DNA of 64,000 nucleotides from Cyanoderma ruficeps (lineage: Eukaryota > Chordata > Aves > Passeriformes > Timaliidae). Shown here in pieces: positions 1 through 11,000 of the stretch. Positions within the stretch are counted from its first letter, which is position 1. The number at the start of each line of letters is the position of its first letter. A program made the position numbers and the translations under genes. The DNA is taken from contig VZDJ01000063.1 in the NCBI GenBank assembly GCA_008694505.1, positions 1,392,721 through 1,456,720 of the forward strand. The letters are read 5' to 3'. A model generated the notes under the pieces. That model worked only from the letters and a program-made list of their open reading frames with translations. It searched no databases and was not told the DNA's origin.

Positions 1-1567
1 AGGAAGGAACATCCTCTAATTTAAAAGAAATGGCCCCTGATGAAAAATCCTACCTGCAGCTCCGGCAGCAGAGAATTCCACCCAGTGCTGCTAATTTAAT
101 AACCAGAGAAAATCTCTGCCTGCTGTTAGAAACCCCACAAATCTCACAGAGGACGAGGAGATAACCCTGGGGGTGAAATAAACTGCGGGTGGGGGGTAAA
201 GGCTGAGAAACTTGAGCCGGGACAGCTCCAAAAAGGCACATCCAAACCCCCCACGTCCCCCCTGAGCCCAGGATAACCACGGGGACAGCAGCAAGGAATC
301 ATCCCAAATCCCAAAAAGGAGAGCATGGGCACGCACCCCACAGGGCAACACGCTCAGGAATGTGGGTGTGAGGCCACAGCAGGTTTTATCCTCATTTTTA
401 TCTTATTTTAAAAGTTCTATCTGCCTGTTTTCCTGGGTTTTCCAACCCACCGTCCTTCCCAGGGATTGGAAACCTCCATTTTCCCCAGAGCTGTCACTCT
501 GCTTCCCGAGTTTCAATAAAGGGGCTTTCAGGAGAGATCTCTCTGCTCAGAAAAAACTCCCTAAACGCGGTGATTTCCTGCCAGGGAAACGCCACAATGT
601 GGTTTTTTTATGTAACAGCCCCTGCTGGGGGGATTTATCAGTAAATGGAGGGGTTTTGATAAGGATCCGTGCGGGGCTGGTTTGCAGAGCAGCACCATAA
701 ACCACTCACACACCCACACAGGGAGCTGATGGGAGGCTTGTTCCCAAAAAAACACCCCAAAATGGACATTTCCTGAGCTGAGAGGGCCCTGCCAAGCCCG
801 GGCACATTTGGGGATTTAGGGAACAGCGCTGACGTCAAGAGGGGAAATTGTACCAGGGGCTGAATCACCTGGATGTGCCTGGAGCAGCCTGGGAGGCACA
901 CGGGGCTGTTTCCATGGAAAACGCTCCAGCGGAGCAAGGCAGAGCTCGGCAGCCCCCACCAGAACTGTGCAATAATGCACATTTATACAAAATAAATACC
1001 CTGAGCCCCTCTGTGAAAGCACCGCTGCTCAGCTCAGGTGCCGTCACACACAGATTGCACAGAGCAAAACCTCTCAGGAGAGAGAAAACCAACATTTTCC
1101 TGCTCCTTCCCCTATTCCAGGCCGGGCTGTTCTGTTCCAAATTAACAATTTATATCTTGAGCACTCGGAGAAAGCTGCTGGGGTGAGGCATCGGGAGCTG
1201 AAACTTCACCCAGGAGTTCCTTTTCGTGGCAAAGGACCCTGCAGGAGCTGAGTGCTCTCCTGGAGAACCGGAGCACCCAGAGCAGGGCAGGTGAGGGACT
1301 GAAATACCTGCAAAGACACGGCCTTCCCCCAGAACAATTCCCGAGGCTGGAAAAGGAGAGTCCAGCACCTCCCCGAGCACCAGTTCACACCTCCCCATCA
1401 AACTTGGTGCTCAATCCAGGGGCAGAGCTCAGGAATTCCCTTTCCCAGCTCTGTGTGGGGTGAAAAAGGGAACAAACCCGCAGGAAAAAAAAAGAAAAAA
1501 AATAAATAAAAAATAGTGGGTTTAACTCCCTCTTTTCCCCACCAGCCAAAGCGGGAGAACATCATCA

Positions 1568-1750
1568 NNNNNNNNNNNNNNNNNNNNNNNNNNNNNNNNN
1601 NNNNNNNNNNNNNNNNNNNNNNNNNNNNNNNNNNNNNNNNNNNNNNNNNNNNNNNNNNNNNNNNNNNNNNNNNNNNNNNNNNNNNNNNNNNNNNNNNNNN
1701 NNNNNNNNNNNNNNNNNNNNNNNNNNNNNNNNNNNNNNNNNNNNNNNNNN
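1568..1750. other. Assembly gap (183 N)
   Basis: A run of N interrupts the sequence. The DNA right after it (1751-1930) is almost only A and C (runs such as caaaaaaaaccccc and aaccaaccaacc), so the gap sits beside low-complexity sequence that is hard to assemble. Isolated single N characters occur at 49278, 56549, 57513 and 58410. Three of these lie in or beside tandem or homopolymer repeats. Confidence 0.95.
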
Positions 1751-1930
1751 CAAAAAAAACCCCCACCAAAACCAAATAAACCCCCAAAACACTAACCCAA
1801 AAACCCCAAACAAACAAAACTAAACCAAAACAAAAAAACCCCAAAACAAAAATCAATCAAACAAACAAACAAAACCAATAAAAAACCAACCAACCAACCA
1901 AAAAGCCCCCCAAAAAAAACCAACTCAACC
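1751..1930. repeat. A/C-rich low-complexity tract
   Basis: About 180 bases of nearly pure A and C with short repeating blocks (aaaccccc, caaacaaac, aaccaacc). It borders the N gap directly. No coding or splice signal is visible. Confidence 0.85.
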
Positions 1931-2564
1931 AACCAAGCACAAATCACCCTCCAAAACCATTGTGGAGCCCCTCCTGCACATGAGAGCTTTAAATTTTCCT
2001 CCTCCAGAGGTTCTAAATCCCAGGAGAGGCAGGCTCACCCAGTGAGGAGTTACACAGCACAAGGGACCATTGGGGAGATTTTTATTTTATTTTATTTTAC
2101 TTTTTTGGCTTCATCTCCGAGGGCACGGAGATGGATTTCACTTGGCCGAGCTGCAGAAAGCAATTAAGGCCCAGGCTGCCTTCCCCGAGCACGGGAGGAG
2201 AAAAGTTCCCTGCTGGAGCCAAACAACTTCAACAAATCCAACAGTTTGCCAGGGAAGAGCTTTGCCAGGGAGGATCTTCGAGCCTCGTGCCAGAGAAGCA
2301 GGAAGGCGACGCTGCACTGAAAGGCGGGGCAGAAAATGTCATTCCTCTCTGGAAAAACTGTTCTTGGAGATCCCAGGAAATGCAGGAATAGGGAAATTGA
2401 GTGTTTCAATAATTGCAGTGACAAAGCTCCAGGTAATGTCACACACAAGGGGTGCACATCCCAAAAATCCCTTCGGACTCTGGCAAAGTTTATCAGGACT
2501 CCTAAAAAAACTGCTGGAGACCATCCTTGTTACCTTCCCTCCTTGATCTTTGTGGAAGCAGGAT

Positions 2565-2836
2565 TTCACCTTGGGAGTGAATAAATGATTTCGTGTCTTT
2601 CTCTGAAAATTTCACCTTGGGATTGAACAAATGATCCTGTGGTTTCCCGTGAAGATTTCACCTTGGGAGTGAATAAATGATTTCGTGTCTTTCTCTCAAA
2701 ATTTCACCTTGGGATTGAATAAATGATCCTGTGGCTTCCTCTGAAAATTTCACTTTGGGACTGGATAAATGATCCCGTGGTTTCCTGTGAAGATTTCACC
2801 TTGGGATGGAATAAATGCTCCTGTGGCTTCCCCTTC
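2565..2836 (+). repeat. 46-bp minisatellite, 6 copies
   Basis: Copies start at 2565, 2611, 2657, 2703, 2749 and 2795, exactly 46 bases apart, each opening with ttcaccttggga or a close variant; the last copy is incomplete. Several units contain AATAAA followed 8-20 bases later by a G/T-rich stretch (tcgtgtctttctct). They therefore resemble poly(A)-signal modules on the plus strand. Confidence 0.9.
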
Positions 2837-3780
2837 CCAAACTCCAGGCTCCCTCGAGGAGGCAGACGGGCTGGAACAGTCCCCGCTCTCAGAGGAGAGG
2901 ATGCAAACATGACCTGGCACTCACTGAAGGCTCCCCCAGCCTTGTTTTTAGGAACACCCACGTGCCACTGCTGCACAAACAAAAAGCTGCCAGTGTGGGA
3001 GACTGTGGGGCGAGATTCCAGCGAGGCAGGAGGAACAAACACCAAAAAAAAAACCACCAAGAGAGCAGCAGCAGCATTTGAACAGCTTGCCTGGCAGAGT
3101 AAATATTGACTGGCTAAGGGGGAAAAGCCAGCTCATCCTCCTTTTTGGGAGAAGCCCTCCCAAAGCCAGCAGCCACACAAAGCACAAGGAAATCCCTCAG
3201 CAAATGTTTCTGGAAGGTGGGACTGGATGGTTGAGCTGCACAATGGCTCTGTTCACATCCCGGAGGGGAGCTCTGAACATCCAGGGAATTCCCGGGGCAG
3301 GGAAATGGGATCTCTGGAGGCAGAAGGGAGCACGGAATGCTCCAGCAGAGCAGGAAACCAAGGCCAGCTCCTCTCGGGGAGATGCTGGACCCTCCCTGCC
3401 CTCTTCCATCCAGGAGTCCTCTCAAGGGCTGGCAGGAATCAGCTTTTGCCTGCGCCGGCTTCCCTGGGCAGAATTTGCTGTCCAAGCACCATCAGCACTT
3501 CAGTCAGCTGAGGCAGAACTGCCCAGAGCTATTTAGGGCGTGAAGAGCCGAGCACAAAAACACATCAACACTTTTCATCACCCCTCTGGGAGGTGCAGAG
3601 TCCACAGAAACGCAGCTGTGAACTCACCAGCAAGAATAATGGATCTTTGGAATATCCTGAATGGAAGGGACCCACAGGGATTGTGGAGTCCAGCTCCTGG
3701 CCCTGCACAGACACCCGAAAATCCCACCCTGTGCACCCCTGAAAGTGCTGTCCAAATGCTCCTGGAGCTCTGGCAGGAGT

Positions 3781-3970
3781 GTGCCCATTCCCTGTGCCCA
3801 TTTCCCCTGTGCCCATTTACCCTGTGCCCATTCCCTGTGTCCATTCCCTGTGTCCATTCCCTGTGTCCATTCCCTGTGCCCCTTTTCCCTGTGCCCATTC
3901 CCTGTGCCCATTCTCTGTGTGCCCATTTTCCCTGTGCCCATTCCCTGTGCCCATTTTCCCTGTGCCCAGC
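3781..3970. repeat. Short-unit minisatellite (tgtgcccattccc)
   Basis: About a dozen copies of a 12-18 base unit related to cctgtgcccattccc, with ttcc and tttccc length variants. The array creates long frames on both strands (for example the repeating MGTG/NGHRE peptide on the minus strand), which are artefacts of the repeat. Confidence 0.85.
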
Positions 3971-6450
3971 ACCCTCTGGGGGAAGAACACTGTGCTGATA
4001 TCCAACTTCAACCTCCCCTGGCACAGCTCCAGCCATTCCCTGGTCACACAGAGCTGCAAAAAAAGAGCCCAAATTCACCCTCCTTGCCATTCCCAAATCC
4101 ACAGCCCTTTCCTGGGAGGGCCCTGTGTGGGGAAAAGCAGATTTTGGGGCCTGGAACACGGCTCTGGATCCTGTGACAGGCCCAGCTGAGAGCTGCTGTT
4201 GCTGTAAATCATTCATGCACCAGAGGCACGTCACCCCCCAGGTGACATTTCAGAGTTAACCCTGACACTGTGGGTGAGATCCTTGAAATCTTCTCTTTCC
4301 CTTTTGTTGAAACATTTCAAATATCTCCCTGCCTGAAAACCGTGGGACGTGCACGCTGCAGCCACAATCCCAGCGAGCTTTTGTGATACAGAAAAGGAAA
4401 ATAAAAAGGTCCTGTGGTTTGTTCTGCCTTGTTCTCCTGATTTTCACAAAATGGACAAGTCAGACCACCCATTTCTCTCACAAATTGCTGTTCCCTCTCA
4501 CCTCTTCGGGCACAAAAAATGAATTAGGATTGCACCTGATCCTTCTGGATGATTCCCCCTCCCCAGGCCTGTCACTGCCGGGAGGGACAAGCACAGCCCT
4601 GGACTCCCCAGCAGCTCCCACAACTTTTTCTTTTGCACTGCCAAGGATTTAAAATGTTTGTCAGCAAATTCTGTGAGAGGAGCCCGGGGAGCCCAAGCGA
4701 GAGGAAGCAATTAATGGTGAGTTTTCCACCCAGAATGGATTATCTGTCGATGAGTGTCAGCTCTCTGGAGAAAATGAGAGGCAAAATAATCCCAATTAGG
4801 CAGGGATTGTCCATTGCAGCGGTGGGGACTCCCCCGGGGACAGAAAGGGAGGGAGGTTCCCCTTCTCCAGCCATGGAAAACCTGCAAAACCACCTGGAAC
4901 ACCCCAAACCCAACCCCCGGGGATGTCACCGCAGCAGGGACAGGTCACTGTGGCAACAGGTCAGCACCACCTCCTTCACAGGGGGCTGCAGCTTCCATCC
5001 TGAAATCCCAAATTCCGCCCGCAGCAAAAGCCCCGATTCCCCACCCCATCCCCAGGAATTCAAGCCCCGGCTCCTCCCGGTTCTCCGGAGCGCGGTGCCC
5101 TCTCCCGGGAGCCCGAGGAAGAGCCGGAGCATCATTTCCCGGCCGGGAGTGGGGTTAAACCCGCCAAGGTCCCCACCAGGGAGCCCTCGGAGGGCCAAAA
5201 ATCGCAGCCACCACCCACCAGAGCCTGCAGGAGGCCGGGCAGGGAGCACGGGCAGCTGAAGGATCACAAAACCTCCCGGGATTTGCCACCCTGCTGACAC
5301 CGGGGTGCATGTGTCACCCTCCAGAGCTGGAATTTGGGGGGCTGGAAGGATGAGTTCGAGAGGGGAGAGGCTCCAAGAGCAGGACAGGCAGGATGTCTCA
5401 AGCAGAGATCCCTTTTCCTTGCCAGCTCTGGAGAGGCAGGGAGAGAATCACGGGGATTTATAAGCAAACCTGTCTCTAAGGCAGCAGTTCCCAGAGTCTA
5501 ATAATAGGGTTTGGGCTTGGTTATGGAGCGACTGAGGCAGAGCTGCAGGGAGCTGCTCGAAAAGCTCCTGTGCCCAGAGCAGATTCCCGGGAAGCTGGGA
5601 AGGGAAGGAGCCAACAGCCTGGGAATTGCACTCCCGTGGCTTTTTCACCCGGTGGATTCTCACAGGAGCCCCCGGGACAAAGCTCTGAGAGAGGCTGCAC
5701 CTGCTGCACAGCATGCCAGGGATGTGGGAAAGCCACCTGTCCCCAAAATCAAGGTGAATCCACGACTCTGCCCTGCCTTGAGCACCGGGCAGGTCCCAAA
5801 CCAGACCCGGCAGTGTGAATCCACCACCAAAGCCACTTCCAGAGGCCCTGGAGCTGCTGCTTTGCTGACTCAACGTGTTGGAGCTTCCCCAGGCAGCTCT
5901 GAGGGGAGGGTGAAAAACAGGAAAGGTCAAAACAGGCGGGTCTTTGTGCAAGGGAGAGAACAGGGCTGGGCTGGGCAGCACCTGGACAGGCTGTTCTGAG
6001 GCTGGATAATTTCAGGGATCAGTTTCCCCACCCTGCTCCTCACTCGGAGCCTTTCCAACCCGCTCATTTCAACACGGAATTCCTCTGTGCTCCCTCCAGA
6101 CTGGACAAGGGTTACATCAACGCCACTGTGAGACACCACAGCAGCTGGCTGAGACTCAGAGAAGCTTCGCCCTTCTTGTGAAAAGGTGTTTTTGCAGCCT
6201 GTTTCACCCGTCCTGTTTAACCCTCACCTCCCCAGCAGGATTCATGGAGCTGCAGGGGGACAGCACTGTGTGTACCCCCAGCACGAACACTTGCTGTATT
6301 CCTCTGGAAAACATTGATAACTCCTAATTACTGCCAATTATCAGCTCCCAACCACCACTCCGGAACAGGAATCTGAGTGGACAGAAAGGTGGAGCAGCCC
6401 AGTGGTGTCCAGTGGGTGTTCACTGGTCAGGGCTGGGACAGGGACAGTCC

Positions 6451-6473
6451 CAGCAGCAGCAGCAGCAGCAGCA
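6451..6473. repeat. (CAG)n trinucleotide tract
   Basis: Seven to eight uninterrupted CAG units. No supported coding exon overlaps them. Trinucleotide tracts of this kind are often length-polymorphic. Confidence 0.85.
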
Positions 6474-8074
6474 CAGAGGTGTTGCAGTCCCTGCTCCGGC
6501 TGCGTCTGGTGCTCTGTTTGATTTCAGCTCAGGGGAAAAGGCAACGAGCAAGGCCAGAGGTTTGGTTTGGATTCCCCAGCCCCAGAGGGCTGTGTGAACC
6601 TCGCTGAGGGCAGAGCTGCCTGCAGGGACGGGCTGGGGAGAGGAGGAACAGACACACACAACCCCCATGTCAGCTCTGCCCTCCCAGACCATGCCCTGAA
6701 ACCCCCAGGAACTGTGATCTGCATTTCCCCGAGGATGGCAGGACTCAGACACCACCCTGAATCTGAATTTAGATCCTCAGCTGCCCTGGGGAATGGGCTG
6801 CAGTGGGATTCCCCATGGTGGGACCATCCAGGCTCCAGGCAACCATTAAAACCCTCCTTAATGCAGTGCTGGCATTCAGAACTTCCTCCAGTGTTCCTGA
6901 GGTTGATCCCACGATCCAGCCCAGCCTTGCTGCTCCTCCAGCTCCTCCTGCTCTGTGCCAGCAGGATCAGCTTGGATCACACAGCCTTGCTGGGACCTGC
7001 ACCAACACGTGGATCCCCAGAGCTCTTCTGGATCCCAACCATCCAAACCTGCCCCCTGAGCCCCCCTGCTCGGACCAACCCGAGCACAGTCACACCAGGG
7101 AGCAGCTGCAGAACTCCCCTTCTTTTCCATCCCCTCTGCTCCATCCCACCCCATCCCATCCCCAGAGAATTCCAGGGACTGATACGAGTGAAAACAGCTC
7201 CCTCCATCCAGCTGGTGATGCTGCATGTTTAAAAATGGAGACGGAACAAGCATAGCACAGCTCTGAGGCATGTTGGACCCACGTAACACGTCCCGGCTAT
7301 TCTGGGAAACAGAACTGCCAAAAAAAGGGGAAAAAAAAAAAAAGGGAAAAAAAAATTTCATCTTTCTCCTCTCTGGATGATTCCAGAATTTTTAAGATGC
7401 TGAAGTTTAGGATTCAAAGGATCTTGAAAAAAATCATTATAAATAGCAAACGAACACTTGGCTTCACAGACAGCACAAACACTCTGATCCCATTAAACAC
7501 ATAATTGTCTCAGTTTGGTTTTTTTCCTTCCCAAAAGCACAGGTTTATCCCTGGAATCGTCTCCTGGACAGAGCAGCTTTGGCTGTTCCCTCTGTTGGTC
7601 CACGACGTTTCATTCCTTGAGATTCAGCGCATCCCAGCCCATGGTCAGTCAGGTGGTTTTCCTCCCTTTCCTCTTGGAAAAGGAAAATTCCTAAGCTTTG
7701 TTACCTGAAAAAAATTTCCCTGGGTGAAAGACAGCACTGCTGGAGCAGGTGAGGACAGTGGAGGGGTGGCTGGGGGACAGACAGAGACAATTTGAGCTGA
7801 ATTTTCCCAGATTTGCAGCCTGGAGCAGAACCTGGCCTGGTTTGATTTTCCATTTTTCTTTTCTCTGGTGTAAGGCAGAGCACGGGGAGCAGAGGGGATA
7901 ACACATCCAGAGGTGCCTGCTGGATTTTCCAAAGGCTGGAGCAGAGCAGAGCCTGCCAGAGCTCCTCAGGGAATCCTCCCAGCACCATCCTTCACACAGG
8001 GAGCTGTCCAAGAGTCCCAGCAGATGTTTTGGGTGGGGTTTTTTAGGGTTTTTTTTGCTGGTCCAGGTGTGTTC

Positions 8075-11000
8075 CTAGCCCCCCATCTTTTTCCTGGCTT
8101 GCTTCCTGCGGGATTTCAGGATGGTGTAGTTGGCGTAGCTCGTGTGCTGCTCCGACAGCAGCGGGATGTAAAACGCCCGAAGCAGCCGGGAGGACCTGGA
8201 GGAGCAGAAAGGAAAAACAAATCGCCCTTCAGAGACATGAAAAAGCAGAAAGGAAAAGCAAATCGCCCTTAAAAGACATGAAAAAGGAGAAAGGAAAAGC
8301 AAATCTCCCTCAAGTGCCCAATTCTCTCCTCACTAGGTCTGTGTTTAAGAGCAACAACCTCATGCTCACCATCCATTCCCAGCAGGACTGAGAGGAGAGA
8401 GGGCAGGGAGATGCTGTAATTACTGAAAGAAATTTAAATCCCAGGTCCCAGGATCCAGGGGATCCTGGGGGTCACACAGCCCTGTCCTTAAGGCTGTGTT
8501 TCCCTCCTGGAATCTGCCCTTTCCTATCCCACCTTCCCAGCTGCCTTTCCCCCCGCTCCCAATCCTCTCTGAGAAGCAAAAAGCAGCTTTGACGGGCACT
8601 GGCATTTTGCAGTTTGATCTTTTGTGGAAATATTGAATGACAAGAGGGCTGGGCAGCTCTAAAACCCGGGCTCACTCCCTGCCCTGGCAGTGCCCGGAGC
8701 TGGCATTTCACACCTTTTCCAAAACTGGACCGGTGGAGCATGGAGGGTTTAATGATGTCTGGGTGAAATTAGCACCTTTGATTGGGTTGCTAATTGCCGG
8801 AGCTGTGCTGGCTGAGAGCATTGTGAATGAAGGGATTCTCTCACCCAAACAGTCCAGGTCTCAATGCGGACAAATAAAAAATCCTCCAGCAGCAGCAGCT
8901 CGGAGCTTTGTGAAGCTTCAAAAATCTGAGCAGCTCATTGAACTCGGGGCTGAGGCAGAGTTTTGCTTCCTCAGCACGGCAGCTTCTCTTTTTATGCCTT
9001 TAAGATCAACTGGAGGGGAAAATATCAACCTTTGCCAGCCACAAGCGTAACCCAGTCACAGGCAGCTTGGAAAAGCAGCAAATTTGGGTTGTTGAGTGGT
9101 CAGGGATGGCACACACTTGCTGCTCACTTCAGCTCCCAGCTCTGCTGCTCTGGACATCCAATTCAAGCCATTTTTGTATTTTTTTATTATTTTTTTTTTC
9201 AGCAGAAAGACGAACTGTGTTTTGTTCCCTCGCACTGGAGACCTTCGCAAAATGCAGCCGAAAAACAAAGGCAGGAACTGCCACTGGGAGCTGCATCTCC
9301 CCCGGGGCTCCCGAGGGCTCAGCTGGGCTCGGGCGGCTCCTGCACGGTCCCCTCCCAGCTCACACACAGGGAACCTTCACCTCCTGTCACCTCCTGTCAC
9401 CTCTCCCTGTCAGCTCAGCCACCTCAGACAGCAGATGGCACACGGAAGGGGCCGGGTGACAGATGACAGGGAATATATTTAATGTTCTATTTGCATTTGC
9501 TGCTAAATTTGTCCCCCAGAGACGGAGCCTCCATCGGCAGTCGGCTCCCAGCAGCAGCAAGGCCACGGCTGCTCCAAGCTGGGGGAGCAGGGCTCTGATT
9601 TTCCAGGTTTTTTGGGTTCTGAAGGAGGAATTGCTGCAGGACAGAACAGCTCCCAGTTACCAGAGCTGGAAGCACAGTGATCCTTGGAACTAAGCCTGAA
9701 TTTCAGGAAAAACAACTCAAAAACTGTCCCAGTAGTGCCAGAGGAAGCTGCTGTGGGATGGAAGGAAATCCCAAGTGAAGATGTTCCAGTCCCCCCCCTC
9801 GCCAAATTCCCAGATTAACATGGAATGGCAGCACTTGGACACCTGCAGTGGTGACAGATCCCTCCTGAAGTGCATTTTGTAGAGTTTGGTGACAGCAGAG
9901 CTCAGAGAGAGGCAGGGGGAGAGCTGGGGATGGCAGGAGGCTGAACTCTGCCACAGGGGCAGGTCCCAGTCACAGGGACAAGTCCCAGAGCCACCTGGGC
10001 AGGTCCCAGTGTCACAGGAGCAGGTCCCAGAGCCACCTGGGCAGGTCCCAGTGACACCTGGACAGGTCCCAGAGCCACAGGCACAGGTCCCAGTCACAGT
10101 GACAGGTCCCAGTGCCACCTGGACAGGTCCCAATGACACCTGGACAGGTCCCAGTGACACCTGGACAGGTCCCAGTGCCTCCCAGCCACAAGAAGCTCAA
10201 GCTCAAAGCTCTCTGCAAACCCTTCAACGTTTGCACTTCCTCAGGGGGTTAAACTCTGTACCAACACAGAGATTTCAGCAGTAATTCAGCCGCTTTAAAA
10301 ACAAAAAATGTGGAAAACAGCTTGAGGAAAACACCATTAGAGGGAACAAGACAGCCTCTTATCAAAGCAGGGTAATGCCATGCTCCAACAAGGTGACCCA
10401 ATCATTAATTTTGCACTGAGAATTTTTTTTTCTATTTTTTTTTTTATGGAAAACCCAAGTGTTTGGAGCAAGCAGACAGCTCAGCCCTAAAGAGCTGGAA
10501 AATATGTTCCCCTCAGAGGGGAGCTGTGATATATTTCCCCTTTTCTGTGCCAGATTCGGAGCGCTCAGCCAATATAGAATTAAATGGACCTTGGCAAAGC
10601 AGCTTCCTGAGGAGCATAATTAGCTGGTGGCTTGGAGTGCTCTCTAATTCAATTAGCAGCACCATTTATCAGAGCCAGCTGAGATTTACATTTGCACTTG
10701 CTGACGTCAACGGGAGACTCGCAGCGAGCCCCGGGAGCCTCCAGTGCAGCAGGACTGAGCTGAGCTGCCGGGGTCACTCCCTTCATTTATTTCATTTCTT
10801 TTCACACAACGAGAGCTGCAGCCTGGGCTGAGCTGGGGAGGTGCTTGACAGGTTTGGGATTTTCAGCTGCAAACCTGAAACCTCCGCTCAGCTCCGAAGA
10901 AAAAGCAACAAGGAAGATAAAGCAGCTGAAAGAACACACAAATGTGGCTTGAAAGCAGAAATGCATGTCGAAGGGCAAAGCCTCTGCACAAGGAGTGCCT

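Larger units (their letters stand above)
1..8074. other. Flank downstream of ALG9, no supported gene
   Basis: I see no exon of a known gene here. Open frames are short and overlap in several frames at once, as expected by chance in GC-rich DNA. In mammals the next gene on this side is PPP2R1B (minus strand), but its conserved first exon is not recognisable, so it probably starts beyond the left edge. A small CpG-richer patch at about 5000-5260 has no exon signature. I found no canonical AATAAA on the minus strand between the ALG9 stop and about position 2100, so the ALG9 3' UTR end is not placed. A perfect CRE (TGACGTCA) lies at 830-837. Confidence 0.6.

Noticed and set aside
2565..2836. Evenly spaced repeats considered as a CRISPR array
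   Set aside because: The units are contiguous variants with no unique spacers, and this is vertebrate DNA. The same applies to the other arrays in the window.
5000..5260. CpG-richer patch considered as the PPP2R1B promoter or first exon
   Set aside because: No reading frame on the minus strand resembles the conserved PPP2R1B N terminus.
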